The notes under the pieces are model-generated. The model was given only the letters and a program-made list of their open reading frames with translations. It searched no databases and was not told the DNA's origin. A stretch of DNA of 42,925 nt from Tolypothrix sp. FACHB-123. Lineage in GTDB: Bacteria; Cyanobacteriota; Cyanobacteriia; Cyanobacteriales; Nostocaceae. Below, one piece after another: positions 1 through 8,634 of this stretch. A program made the position numbers and the translations under genes. Within the stretch, counting starts at the first letter, position 1; every line of letters begins with the position of its first letter. The stretch spans positions 1 to 42,925 of the forward strand of contig NZ_JACJRE010000062.1 in NCBI RefSeq assembly GCF_014697075.1, written 5' to 3'.

Positions 1-1
1 C

Positions 2-73
2 TCGGCTTATGGATTTAGAAACTTTGAAAACTTCCGAATTAGATGCTTGTTAAACTGGCATTTTGATTGTTAG
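2..73 (+). pseudogene. C-terminal end of a transposase (cut by window edge)
   Basis: Frame 2 reads 23 residues to a TAG stop at 71-73. They include the string GFRNFENFRIRCLLNW, which resembles the extreme C-terminus of DDE transposases of the ISL3 type common in Nostocales. Only this tail is inside the window, so it may be the end of an intact insertion sequence or a fragment. The family assignment rests on memory of the motif and is tentative. Confidence 0.45.
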
Positions 74-678
74 TTTAGCATAACAAGTACTAAAGAACCA
101 TAATTTTTATATTTTAATAATTGAAATTAATCAAAATTATCAATAATGTTTGCTATACAACAGCGATTAATAGCAACTTGAATTGGAATGGATGACTGTC
201 AGAAACTATGCATAGCAATTCCAAAAGTTTGCAAAATCAATTTAATTTATATAAATAAAATATAAATTAAATATAAATTCTTCGTAGGGTGTGTTATGCC
301 GTAGGCTAAAGACCGTCTCAAATTCAAGGTGCGTTGTGCTGCGCGACAACACACCCTACGTTACTACTCGCCAGCTGTATCCTTAAGGACGGGGAAAACT
401 CGATCAAGCACAAACTTGGACAAATGGCTAGCTGAGTGCCCCATCAATAGTAGGCGGGCAAATTCGGGACAATCGGTGTTAGGCATTGCGTATTCCATAT
501 AATAATTGAAGAAGTGCAACAAAATTAAACATCAACCAAAATCCCTCGGCTGCCATCTTCTCTCCAACCTAACCCATTACCCTGAAGAGTCTGATTGTGG
601 CAGACACGATAAATGGGGTCTGGTTGGCATCTACGCGATCCAAGTCTAAATTTTCATGAACGGGAGAACACATAATCT
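74..678. other. Gene-poor leader region upstream of ndhH
   Basis: About 600 bases with no convincing gene. It contains the 283-360 inverted-repeat element. On the minus strand, 498-364 encodes an open 44-residue frame (begins MEYAMPNTDCPEF, ends at tandem stops) with no clear ribosome binding site and no recognised family; it may be a gene remnant. The ndhH promoter must lie in the right half, but I could not pick a convincing -35/-10 pair. Confidence 0.5.
283..360. repeat. Short interspersed inverted repeat, GTAGGGTGTGTT type
   Basis: GTAGGGTGTGTT at 284-295 is the exact reverse complement of AACACACCCTAC at 348-359. The inner part carries GGTGCGTTGTG, typical of this element. A second, longer copy with the same ends lies at 25977-26098. 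It looks like a non-coding interspersed element folding into a hairpin. Confidence 0.75.
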
Positions 679-1863
679 ATGGCCAGAATAGAAACCCGCA
701 CTGAACCTATGGTGCTCAATATGGGCCCGCACCATCCCTCAATGCACGGGGTTCTGCGGTTAATTGTTACCCTGGATGGCGAGGATGTCATTGATTGTGA
801 ACCAGTAATTGGCTACCTGCACCGGGGAATGGAAAAAATTGCGGAAAACCGCACTACGATTATGTATGTCCCCTACGTGAGTCGGTGGGACTACGCAGCA
901 GGGATGTTCAATGAAGCCGTTACTGTCAACGCCCCAGAAAAATTAGCAGGTATTGCCGTACCTAAACGCGCCAGCTACATCCGCGTTATTATGCTGGAAT
1001 TGAACCGCATCGCCAACCACCTATTGTGGTTCGGGCCATTCCTGGCTGACGTAGGCGCACAAACTCCCTTCTTCTACCAGTTCCGCGAACGGGAGATGAT
1101 TTACGATTTATGGGAAGCGGCTACTGGTTACCGGATGGTAAATAACAATTACTTCCGTGTTGGTGGTGTAGCAGTTGATTTACCTTACGGTTGGGTAGAT
1201 AAATGCTCAGAATTCTGCGATTACTTGCTACCTAAAATAGACGAGTACGAAAAGTTAGTTACCAATAACCCCATTTTCCGCCGTCGGGTTGAAGGTATTG
1301 GCACAATCACCCGCGAGGAAGCAATTAACTGGGGACTTTCTGGCCCCATGTTACGGGCTTCTGGGGTGAAGTGGGACTTACGCAAAGTTGACCACTATGA
1401 ATGCTACGATGACTTCGACTGGGATGTACAGTGGGAAACTGCTGGTGATTGTTTTGCCCGTTATGTGGTGCGGATGCGGGAAATGCGCGAATCTGTGAAG
1501 ATTATTCGCCAAGCAATTAAAGGACTTCCTGGCGGCCCTTATGAGAACTTAGAAGCGAAGCGTTTAGCTGCTGGGAAAAAATCAGAATGGGATGCTTTTG
1601 ATTATCAATATATTGGTAAAAAAGTTTCTCCTTCTTTTAAGATTCCTAAAGGTGAAATTTACGCCCGTGTCGAAAGCGGTAAAGGTGAATTAGGTATTTA
1701 TTTGGTGGGTGATGATAATGTCTTCCCCGCACGCTGGAAGATTCGCGCCGCCGATTTCAACAATCTGCAAATTCTGCCCCATTTATTACGCGGAATGAAA
1801 GTAGCAGATATTGTGGTAATTCTCGGCAGTATCGATGTAATTATGGGTTCTGTGGACAGATAA
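679..1863 (+). CDS. ndhH: NAD(P)H-quinone oxidoreductase subunit H (NDH-1)
   Basis: The 394-residue product matches the full length of NdhH, the 49-kDa/NuoD-type subunit of the cyanobacterial NDH-1 complex in the thylakoid membrane. That complex takes part in respiration, cyclic electron flow around photosystem I and CO2 uptake. Family hallmarks are visible: [14 protein letters not shown] near residues 15-28, [13 protein letters not shown] near 41-53, and the C-terminal DxxxxxxSxDxxMGSVDR end. The start at 679 is supported by GGGAGA about 10 bases upstream. It stands alone on the plus strand; a strong hairpin plus T-run follows its stop. No anomaly is seen in the reading frame. Confidence 0.97.
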   Translation: MARIETRTEPMVLNMGPHHPSMHGVLRLIVTLDGEDVIDCEPVIGYLHRGMEKIAENRTTIMYVPYVSRWDYAAGMFNEAVTVNAPEKLAGIAVPKRASYIRVIMLELNRIANHLLWFGPFLADVGAQTPFFYQFREREMIYDLWEAATGYRMVNNNYFRVGGVAVDLPYGWVDKCSEFCDYLLPKIDEYEKLVTNNPIFRRRVEGIGTITREEAINWGLSGPMLRASGVKWDLRKVDHYECYDDFDWDVQWETAGDCFARYVVRMREMRESVKIIRQAIKGLPGGPYENLEAKRLAAGKKSEWDAFDYQYIGKKVSPSFKIPKGEIYARVESGKGELGIYLVGDDNVFPARWKIRAADFNNLQILPHLLRGMKVADIVVILGSIDVIMGSVDR

Positions 1864-1897
1864 ATCAGTGGTTTTTAGTTGAATACAGAATCAATAT

Positions 1898-1937
1898 AAG
1901 GGCACAATTATAAATTATATTTGTGCCCTTATTTTTA
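1898..1937 (+). terminator. Intrinsic terminator of ndhH
   Basis: AAGGGCACAA (1898-1907) pairs perfectly with TTGTGCCCTT (1921-1930) across an AT-rich loop and is followed by ATTTTTA. It lies 35 bases past the ndhH stop. Confidence 0.85.
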
Positions 1938-1984
1938 TACCCAATCGTAGGGGCGGGGTTTCCCCTATTAGTATCAAATTAAGT

Positions 1985-2152
1985 GAGAAATAGCTTGCCT
2001 GTAGGCTTTCTCACCCGCCTGAGAATGAATTCTCAGGCTAATAGCCTAAGTCTACTGAAGTAGACTCAAGATTTTGAGGATATTTAGTCATCTTTAGATG
2101 ACTTTGGCTATTAGCAAGGAACTTCAGTTCCTTGTGGTAACTGGGTTTTACC
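1985..2152. repeat. Array of small perfect palindromes with 2-base spacers
   Basis: Perfect palindromes follow one another. GCCT-GT-AGGC lies at 1997-2006, inside GAGAAA...TTTCTC. GCCTGAGAAT-GA-ATTCTCAGGC is at 2017-2038, AGTCTACT-GA-AGTAGACT at 2049-2066, AGTCATCT-TT-AGATGACT at 2086-2103 and CAAGGAACT-TC-AGTTCCTTG at 2115-2134. CTAATAGCC (2038-2046) and GGCTATTAG (2105-2113) can form an outer stem enclosing the inner hairpins. A short minus-strand frame across this region is not credible as a gene. Confidence 0.85.
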
Positions 2153-2201
2153 TTAAGTTGATAAGTATCGGAATCATTGAGTAATTCCCGAATTTCCAGG
2201 A

Positions 2202-3665
2202 TTAACCTACACCTAATATGCAACCCATACGCGGATCGAGAGATAAGGAAAGCTGCTGATTTTCTCCTGCATCTTGCCATTCTACTTCGGCTTTGCCATA
2301 TAAAAGTTTGTTGGGTTGAGTCTGCAAATTGCTAATGGGAATCTCTGCTTTTGTTGGTGCTGTACCTGCATTCACAGCAATAATTAATTCCTCAGTTCCT
2401 AAGGTTCTAGCAAATACGTAAAGTGTACCTTGGGCATAAAGTACTTGATAATCTCCTATCCGCAATGCTGGGTAGCTATTACGGATGGCAATTAATTGAC
2501 GATGAGTATCAAGAATATCTTTATCCCAGGTTGCTTCTAAGGGAAAACCACGGCGAGAATCGGGATCTATCGCGCCAGGTAACCCGACTTCATCACCATA
2601 GTAGACGCTAGGGGCACCAGGGAAGGTGATTAAGAGTAAAGTAGCTAATTCGACACTGGCTTTATCGCCCCCAGCAATTGTCATTAACCTGGCGGTGTCG
2701 TGACTGGCGAGTAAATTTAATTGGGTTAGTTGAATTTCCCAAGGGTAAAATTCTAGTAATTCTTGAATTTTGGCGGCGTATTCCGCAGCAAATAAAGGTG
2801 GATAGGGTTGATAGTCGCGGCTTTGGACTTGTTCTAAGACTACGCGATCGCCTGCGGTAAAGGCAATGGTCGGCCCGGCAAATAAATAATTCATCACGCC
2901 GTCAAATTGCGTACCATCTAACCATTCGCGAGAATCTCCCCAAACTTCGCCCACAATATAAGCTTCGGGATTAATCGCCTTGACGCGCTGACGAAATTCT
3001 TGCCAAAAGCCAGGGGTTTTAATTTCAAATGGGACATCTAACCGCCAACCATCAATGCCGAATTTAATCCAATATTCGGCAATTTCCATAATATATTCTT
3101 TGACTTCTGGGTTATCGTGGTTAAATACAGGTAAAGCCCGATTTCCACCCCAACCTTCATAATTAGCCGGATATTCGCCATTGTAAGGAGAAACAGGCCA
3201 GCCCTCAACTTTAAACCAATTCACCCAAGGGGAATGAGGCCCATTTTCCAAAACATCGTGAAAAAAGAAAAAGCCGCGACTGGAGTGATTAAATACACCA
3301 TCCAAGACAACTTTTATATTGCGTTCGTGGGCTGCGTCTAACAATTCTTTAAAAGCTTCGTTACCCCCTAATAGCGGATCTACTTGATAATAATCGTGGG
3401 TATGGTAGCGGTGATTACTAGCCGATTGAAAGATGGGTGTGAAGTAGATAGCGTTAATTCCTAAATTTTGGATGTAATCCAAACCTTCCATAATGCCCCA
3501 TAAATCACCGCCTTTGTAACCTTGCAGTGAAGGCATTGCTTCCCAATCTTCCCAACGAGCTTCATGTAATAATCGTTTGCGGGGTTGCTTGCTTCTGGCA
3601 AAGCGATCGGGAAAGATTTGGTAGAATACAGCGTGTTTTACCCAGTCTGGTGTTTGAATTTGCAT
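2202..3665 (-). CDS. GH13 alpha-glucan hydrolase (neopullulanase/cyclomaltodextrinase-like)
   Basis: The 487-residue enzyme is of the alpha-amylase superfamily, expected to hydrolyse alpha-1,4 (perhaps alpha-1,6) links in maltodextrins, glycogen fragments or cyclodextrins. The GH13 conserved regions are in order: DGVFNHSS near 122-129, GWRLDVP with nucleophile D210, IVGEVWG with acid/base E240, and SHDTAR with D323. The HTHDYYQVDPLLGG segment near 88-101 is typical of the neopullulanase subgroup. No signal peptide is seen, so it is probably cytosolic. The N-terminal beta-sandwich (about 120 residues, CBM34) of classical dimeric neopullulanases is absent; the protein begins directly with the barrel (HAVFYQIFPDRF). 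Exact substrate specificity cannot be read from the sequence. Confidence 0.9.
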   Translation of the reverse strand: MQIQTPDWVKHAVFYQIFPDRFARSKQPRKRLLHEARWEDWEAMPSLQGYKGGDLWGIMEGLDYIQNLGINAIYFTPIFQSASNHRYHTHDYYQVDPLLGGNEAFKELLDAAHERNIKVVLDGVFNHSSRGFFFFHDVLENGPHSPWVNWFKVEGWPVSPYNGEYPANYEGWGGNRALPVFNHDNPEVKEYIMEIAEYWIKFGIDGWRLDVPFEIKTPGFWQEFRQRVKAINPEAYIVGEVWGDSREWLDGTQFDGVMNYLFAGPTIAFTAGDRVVLEQVQSRDYQPYPPLFAAEYAAKIQELLEFYPWEIQLTQLNLLASHDTARLMTIAGGDKASVELATLLLITFPGAPSVYYGDEVGLPGAIDPDSRRGFPLEATWDKDILDTHRQLIAIRNSYPALRIGDYQVLYAQGTLYVFARTLGTEELIIAVNAGTAPTKAEIPISNLQTQPNKLLYGKAEVEWQDAGENQQLSLSLDPRMGCILGVG

Positions 3666-4079
3666 TGATTACTCTATTTATACCTACAGGAGCGATCGTT
3701 GCAAATCATAGCTTCTTTATGGTTCCCACCTGTGGTAGATCATTTATGGGTTTAGTCAAAAGTCCATAGTCAACAGTCAACAGTCAACAGTTCATAGTCT
3801 ATAGAATTTATCAATGCCCAATGCCAAATGCCCCATGCCCAATTAATAATTCTTTATTTTTTTCTCTAGAGATTTATCTGTAATGTGGGAATTAGGCGCT
3901 GGATCAATACAAAAGTTTGGCTGAAAATGCCTTGGGCTGCTAATCAGCATTACTTACACCTGTAGATAACTGTATTGCCATAAAAATTACAAGTTAAAAA
4001 AATGACATTTTTAGTATTTATGCTAAAACAACTAAGACTACTATAATTACCGCTCTAATTCAGGACAATTACATAGAAG
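3666..4079. repeat. Intergenic stretch with STRR-type tandem heptamers
   Basis: This 414-base divergent intergenic region separates the GH13 and protease genes. It contains three tandem AGTCAAC units (3768-3788) and a degenerate AATGCCC/AATGCCA tract (3812-3842). Both are characteristic of the short tandemly repeated repetitive sequences of heterocystous cyanobacteria. Nothing coding is seen. AGGA at 4062-4065 is the nearest purine-rich tract to the protease start. Confidence 0.7.
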
Positions 4080-5819
4080 ATGGTAAGACTTATGAGACAC
4101 GATAAACTATCTCCTGGTTTGCTGTTAGCGTATGAAGATTATCAGAATGAAGGGGAACAAGCTTTAATTACCCACAGGCGATCGCTTGGTATAATTGCTC
4201 CCAAAAGTGCGGTTAAGCCGACTAAGAGTATTGTGTTTCTCTACTGCGAACCTGATGCAGATTTGAGTCATTTAGAACAGTATGGCATTCGCATCAATCA
4301 AAATTCTGGTAGTGTCCGCACGGCTTTTTTACCCATACAAGCTTTAGATGCACTATCAGAAGAGGATGTGATTCAACGCATCAAACCATCACGCAAACTC
4401 CATCTGCGGATGGATGTGGCTCCAGGTAAAGTAAAATTACCAGATTTTAAAAGCAAAACGGGATTGACTGGGAAGGGAGTCCTGATTGGCGTTATCGATA
4501 GCGGTATTGACCCCAAGCACCCCGCCTTTGCTGGACGCATTTTACGCATTTGGGATCAGACACTCCCAGGGCCGGGAGTTAAAGAAGGCGATTATGGCGC
4601 GGAATTTACTGGCGAACAAATGACTGTTTCCCAAGATACTAACGGTCATGGTACCCATGTGGCGGGTATTGCTGCGGGTGCAGATGAAAATTACCCAGGG
4701 GTAGCGCCAGAAGCAGAATTAATTATTGTTAAGTCTGACTTACAGGATGCTCATATTGCTGATGCGGTGCGTTACGTTTTTCGCGTAGCCACAGAATTAG
4801 GACGACCAGTAGTATTAAATATGAGCTTGGGCGGACATGCTGATGCTCATGATGGTAGTGACTCCCTATCACGGATTATTGATGCAGAAACTGGGCCGGG
4901 TAAAATTGTTTGCTGTGCTGCTGGTAACGAAGGAAACGATAACATACATGGTCAAGCAAGCATACCTGCACAAAAATCACGGGGTATGCGCTTTAATGTG
5001 CCCTTAAATCAAGTCGGCATCGTCTGGTTAAACGGTTGGTATGATGCTGACAGCGAGTTAGAAATCTCTGTGCGCAGTCCTAATGGTTTCGTCACTCCCT
5101 ACCAAAAAATTATTGCTGATGACAATCCTACCCAGAACTATCAATTACCAGATTCCCTGGTAGAAATTGTCACACCAGCCCCAGATAAAGGTAATGGCGA
5201 CCACAATTTCTTTGTACAAATTCGGGGTAATGGCCCTTCGCGTGTAATGGGTGGGATTTGGCAGTTAAGGTTGCGCAATACTAGTAACAGTGATACCCGC
5301 TTGGATGTGTGGGCGCTAGACGATCATTCCTCAGTATTTTTTACAGGCAAAAGTGTGAAAGACTGTGTAAAAATTGGCTCTCCTGGAGCGGCTAGCAGTG
5401 CGATTACAGTTGCAGCTTACACGACAAAAGTTGAGTATACAGATATTGATGGTCAAGTCCGCGATATGGGCTTAGAGTTGGATACTATCTCGGAGTTCAG
5501 CAGTGAAGGGCCATTGCGCAATGATGGACAAAAACCAGATATAGCCGCACCAGGGGCGATGATTGCTTCTGCATTGTCATCTAATGCCGATAGCGATCGC
5601 TCGATGATGATTAATTCTAAATTTGTCGTCATGGCTGGTACAAGTATGGCGACACCATTCGTTACAGGTGTTGTCGCATTATTATTACAACGCGACCCCA
5701 ATCTTGACCCAGCAACAGTCAAAGATTTATTGCGTAAAAATAGCTCAATTCCTGGTAAACCTCCAGGAACCTTTGATAGTAAATGGGGTTTTGGTTTGAT
5801 TAATGTTGGTAATTTGTAG
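4080..5819 (+). CDS. S8 family serine peptidase (subtilisin-like)
   Basis: A 579-residue subtilase with a complete catalytic set: Asp140 in VIDSGIDPKHP, His190 in NGHGTHVAG, oxyanion Asn283 in AAGNEG, and Ser522 in GTSMATP. An insertion of about 150 residues (roughly 290-440), predicted to be beta-rich, sits between the Asn and Ser motifs, as in larger S8 enzymes. The first 115 residues precede the catalytic domain and may act as a prodomain. There is no signal peptide or membrane segment, so it is probably intracellular or exported by a non-Sec route. The start is uncertain: ATG 4092 is an alternative with AGAAG 12 bases upstream. The substrate is unknown. The gene is apparently monocistronic and followed by a hairpin. 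Confidence 0.93.
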   Translation: MVRLMRHDKLSPGLLLAYEDYQNEGEQALITHRRSLGIIAPKSAVKPTKSIVFLYCEPDADLSHLEQYGIRINQNSGSVRTAFLPIQALDALSEEDVIQRIKPSRKLHLRMDVAPGKVKLPDFKSKTGLTGKGVLIGVIDSGIDPKHPAFAGRILRIWDQTLPGPGVKEGDYGAEFTGEQMTVSQDTNGHGTHVAGIAAGADENYPGVAPEAELIIVKSDLQDAHIADAVRYVFRVATELGRPVVLNMSLGGHADAHDGSDSLSRIIDAETGPGKIVCCAAGNEGNDNIHGQASIPAQKSRGMRFNVPLNQVGIVWLNGWYDADSELEISVRSPNGFVTPYQKIIADDNPTQNYQLPDSLVEIVTPAPDKGNGDHNFFVQIRGNGPSRVMGGIWQLRLRNTSNSDTRLDVWALDDHSSVFFTGKSVKDCVKIGSPGAASSAITVAAYTTKVEYTDIDGQVRDMGLELDTISEFSSEGPLRNDGQKPDIAAPGAMIASALSSNADSDRSMMINSKFVVMAGTSMATPFVTGVVALLLQRDPNLDPATVKDLLRKNSSIPGKPPGTFDSKWGFGLINVGNL

Positions 5820-5832
5820 TTAAAATTCACTC

Positions 5833-5867
5833 TAGATCCCCGAATTTTTCAAGAAATCGGGGATCTA
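5833..5867. repeat. Hairpin after the S8 protease gene
   Basis: TAGATCCCCGA (5833-5843) and TCGGGGATCTA (5857-5867) form a perfect 11-bp stem 13 bases after the stop codon. There is no T-run, so it may be an mRNA-stabilising or interspersed palindrome rather than a classical terminator. Confidence 0.7.
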
Positions 5868-5930
5868 ATCAGTAAAATCATCGTCTGGAGTTGTAGTTAT
5901 AAAGAAAGAAACGTTTCCCCGACTTCATCG

Positions 5931-6188
5931 ATGATTATGCAAAAGGTGAGCAAATTACTTCCTACCTTACTCGGTGTGTTGTGCTTGTATTCACTCGGCT
6001 ATGCTTATGCTAGAATAGCCGTCTTTCACGCTGTAGAAAATTACGCAGGTGCAGAAGGTAAAGGTAAACCAAGACAAGACTACATTGCTAAAAAGGATCG
6101 TACCCCTGGGGAAGGATGGGAGTACCAGTTATTTTTACCTGCGATCAAAGTTGAAGAAAGCATTGTCAATTACTTTCATAATTTGTAA
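5931..6188 (+). CDS. Small hypothetical protein with N-terminal membrane segment
   Basis: 85 residues, family not recognised. Residues about 7-30 are hydrophobic (LLPTLLGVLCLYSLGYAYA), consistent with a signal anchor or cleavable signal peptide. The remainder is polar, with several K/E/R residues and a GEGWEYQLFLPA stretch. ATG codons at 5931 and 5937 are both possible. The stop overlaps the ATG of the next gene (TAATG), so translation of the two is probably coupled and the products may work together. No function can be assigned. Confidence 0.65.
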   Translation: MIMQKVSKLLPTLLGVLCLYSLGYAYARIAVFHAVENYAGAEGKGKPRQDYIAKKDRTPGEGWEYQLFLPAIKVEESIVNYFHNL

Positions 6189-6823
6189 TGCATCGCAGAC
6201 AACGCTTGATTCTCAATTTAGCGATCGCGTGTTTGCTGACAATGTTAATTATAGGCGATCGCTCCCCAAGTCCATATTTTGAATTATCTATTGCCACCAC
6301 AGATGAACAATCAATAGCAGTTCCTAGACATTTGCTACATTGTCAGTTAACACAAACCCTATACTGCAAGATTCCCATCGACCATCAAGCATTGATAGTA
6401 GAAGAAATTCAACCTCCTTCCCTGAATTGTCGAGCCAGGTTTGGCAAACAAACACCTACCTGTATATGGTTCCAAGCATCAGCACTCGACGCTATTTTCA
6501 TTGAAGGCTTAGAACTAACACCAATACAAATAGGATACATCAAGCATTCAATTAAACCATTGCCGACTTTGCGAATCTTTGAAAATCACGAAGTCAATGG
6601 ATCTTTCTTGCTAGGTTTATTTTGGTTTTTCTCAATATTCAGTGGCTTTAATGTGGCGGAATCTGTCTTTTTTTATACGCCAAGATTTTATCGCCATAAA
6701 AATCAGCGAATCAAAACCACAGTAGTATTGATATTGAGCGCGATCGCAGGATTGGGAGTAATCTGTTTTTTATTGATAAATTTTCTCTGGTTATTATTGA
6801 AATTTGGTTATTTAGGTTGGTAA
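6188..6823 (+). CDS. Hypothetical membrane protein
   Basis: 211 residues, not recognised. An N-terminal hydrophobic helix (about 8-23) is followed by an extracytoplasmic-looking region of about 110 residues with four cysteines near residues 52-92, which could form disulfides. Two further hydrophobic segments follow (about 141-165 and 177-205). The start overlaps the stop of the 85-residue gene upstream by one base, indicating a two-gene unit. The hydrophobic pattern supports a real coding sequence. Confidence 0.65.
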   Translation: MHRRQRLILNLAIACLLTMLIIGDRSPSPYFELSIATTDEQSIAVPRHLLHCQLTQTLYCKIPIDHQALIVEEIQPPSLNCRARFGKQTPTCIWFQASALDAIFIEGLELTPIQIGYIKHSIKPLPTLRIFENHEVNGSFLLGLFWFFSIFSGFNVAESVFFYTPRFYRHKNQRIKTTVVLILSAIAGLGVICFLLINFLWLLLKFGYLGW

Positions 6824-7116
6824 AATATTATGCTTTTAAGTTGCACAATCCATCGTCAGATCTGTTGACGGTTGAGCGTTGACAGTCAACAGCCCTTATT
6901 ATTAGTTATGCAATTTAGACGCACATTAGCTTAGTACATCATTTTATTAATTCATAGCGAATTGGCTTGGAAATACTCTGCGAAACTTTGCGCTAACCTC
7001 CCTTCGGGTGAATCCTTCGGATACGCTACGCGAGCACCAGTCGCCTGTGGAGGGAAACCCTCCTGTAGCGCTGGTTCACCGCGTTCCTTTGCGTTGAAAA
7101 AGTTATGAGGTCATAA
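6824..7116. repeat. Repeat-rich intergenic spacer between convergent genes
   Basis: There is no gene in these 293 bases. The right part (about 7000-7090) is a hairpin-rich sequence with CTTCGGGTGAATCCTTCGG and GGATACGCTACGCG, plus GAGGG-AAA-CCCTC. GGATACGCTACGC resembles the reverse complement of GCGTAGCGTCTCC inside the GH1 gene at about 27345-27357. The left part has STRR-like GTTGAC/AGTCAAC words. Confidence 0.6.
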
Positions 7117-7815
7117 TTAAACCGCTAAAAATCTTTGAATCACATCTTGACTCAATTCATCAGTTGAACCTGAAGCGACAATAGCACCTTTTTGCATAGC
7201 GTAATAATAATCAGCTTGACGGACAAAGTGTAAGTGTTGTTCTACAAGCAATACAGAAATCCCTGTAGTTTCAATAATCCGGCGAACAGCAGCTTCAATT
7301 TCCAAGATGATGGAGGGTTGAATACCTTCGGTGGGTTCATCTAAGACTAATAATTGAGGCTGTCCCATTAAAGCACGCGCGATCGCTAATTGTTGCTGTT
7401 GTCCCCCACTTAAATCGCCACCCATCCGCGCCAACATGGTTTTTAAAACTGGAAATAAGCTAAAAATCTCTTCAGAAATTTCCGGTTTTTTCAATTGTTT
7501 TTGTCTAGCTTCTAATCCCAAAATCAGATTTTCTTTCACCGTTAATCTAGGAATAATATCTCGTCCTTGAGGTACATAACCTATTCCTAACTTCGCCCTT
7601 TGGTCGGGAGTTTTCGAGTTAATTAAATTTCCTGATAAATTAATTGTGCCACTGCGGGGTTTCAGCAAACCCATAATACTTTTAAGTAATGTTGTTTTAC
7701 CGACACCATTACGTCCAATGAGACATACCATTTGTCCATTAGGAACATGCAAATCTACATTCCGCAGAATATGGCTTTCACCATAGTAAACATTCAGGTT
7801 AGAAATATTGAGCAT
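7117..7815 (-). CDS. urtE: Urea ABC transporter ATP-binding protein UrtE
   Basis: A 232-residue ABC ATPase of the branched-chain-amino-acid (LivF/UrtE) type, one of the two nucleotide-binding subunits of the high-affinity urea importer. Walker A GRNGVGKTT lies near residues 34-42, the signature is LSGGQQQQLAIARAL, and Walker B is LLVLDEPTEG with a downstream HLHFVRQAD segment. TEGIQPSII after Walker B is characteristic of UrtE. It is the last gene of urtABCDE, 72 bases after urtD; the gap is filled by TCAGTTG repeats. Expression is expected from the NtcA-type promoter in front of urtA, with possible weakening across the repeat-filled gap. Confidence 0.95.
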   Translation of the reverse strand: MLNISNLNVYYGESHILRNVDLHVPNGQMVCLIGRNGVGKTTLLKSIMGLLKPRSGTINLSGNLINSKTPDQRAKLGIGYVPQGRDIIPRLTVKENLILGLEARQKQLKKPEISEEIFSLFPVLKTMLARMGGDLSGGQQQQLAIARALMGQPQLLVLDEPTEGIQPSIILEIEAAVRRIIETTGISVLLVEQHLHFVRQADYYYAMQKGAIVASGSTDELSQDVIQRFLAV

Positions 7816-7820
7816 ATTGG

Positions 7821-7881
7821 TCAGTTGTCAGTTGTCAGTTGTCAGTTGTTAACAGTCAACCATCAACGGTCAACCGTCAAC
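7821..7881. repeat. STRR-type tandem TCAGTTG repeat between urtD and urtE
   Basis: Four exact tandem TCAGTTG units (7821-7848) are followed by degenerate AGTCAAC/GGTCAAC words. They fill almost the whole gap between two genes of one operon. Confidence 0.85.
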
Positions 7882-7887
7882 ATTTCA

Positions 7888-8634
7888 CTACTCTTGCTGT
7901 TGTCCTAAATAAACCTCCACCACACGGGGGTCATTTTGCACTTCTTCAAAATTCCCTTCGCAGAGTACGGAACCCTCATGTAATACTGTGACTTTTTTCG
8001 CAATTTGGCGGACAAATTCCATGTCATGTTCAATTACTAAAATTGAATGACTCTGCGCTAATGTTAAAAGTAATTCGCCAATGTTATAGGTTTCTTCATC
8101 GGTTAAACCTGCAACAGGTTCATCAACCAGTAATAAATCAGGTGACTGTCCCACTAACATCCCAATTTCTAACCGTTGCTTTTCGCCGTGGGATAATAAA
8201 GTGGCGGGAATGTCGGCTTTAGGCGTTAATCCAATGGTTTCTAATAAACCTTTAACGCTATTTTTCTCTGTCTCAGGAGCAGCGCCAAACAATGTGGAAA
8301 AAACATTTTTCTTACGGTTACTGGTAATTTCTAAATTTTCCCTGGGCGTGAGATTCAGATAAACTCTTGGTGTTTGGAATTTTCGCCCAATACCCCGCCT
8401 TGCAATTTCATATTCGGGTAAAGAACGGAGATTTTTACCTTTAAATAAAACTCTTCCGATAGTTGGTTGAACTTTCCCAGTAATTACATCCAAAAATGTC
8501 GTTTTACCCGCACCATTAGGGCCAATTACTACTCGTAATTCGCCCACATCCATATTAAAATTTAATTGGTTGAGAGCTTTAAAACCGTCAAAACTGACAG
8601 TAACGTTTTCAGTTTCCAAGATTTTGGCGTTCAT
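7888..8634 (-). CDS. urtD: Urea ABC transporter ATP-binding protein UrtD
   Basis: A 248-residue ABC ATPase of the LivG/UrtD type. Walker A GPNGAGKTT is near residues 38-46, the signature is LSHGEKQRLEIGM, and Walker B is LLLVDEPVAG followed by LTDEET, a UrtD-like combination. It pairs with UrtE to power urea import through UrtB-UrtC. The start codon lies 26 bases inside the end of urtC, so the two are translationally overlapped. No missing motif is seen. Confidence 0.95.
   Translation of the reverse strand: MNAKILETENVTVSFDGFKALNQLNFNMDVGELRVVIGPNGAGKTTFLDVITGKVQPTIGRVLFKGKNLRSLPEYEIARRGIGRKFQTPRVYLNLTPRENLEITSNRKKNVFSTLFGAAPETEKNSVKGLLETIGLTPKADIPATLLSHGEKQRLEIGMLVGQSPDLLLVDEPVAGLTDEETYNIGELLLTLAQSHSILVIEHDMEFVRQIAKKVTVLHEGSVLCEGNFEEVQNDPRVVEVYLGQQQE

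Noticed and set aside
364-498. 44-residue minus-strand frame upstream of ndhH
   Set aside because: Protein-like in appearance and ending at tandem stops, but it has no ribosome binding site, no recognised family and no operon context; recorded only in the region note.
2038-2280. 80-codon minus-strand open frame
   Set aside because: Its codons run through the palindrome array and into the end of the GH13 gene in another frame; no ribosome binding site or protein-like pattern.
3768-3842. Possible CRISPR-like tandem repeat
   Set aside because: Units are only 7 bases, directly tandem and without unique spacers; they fit STRR repeats. The same applies to the other heptamer tracts in the window.
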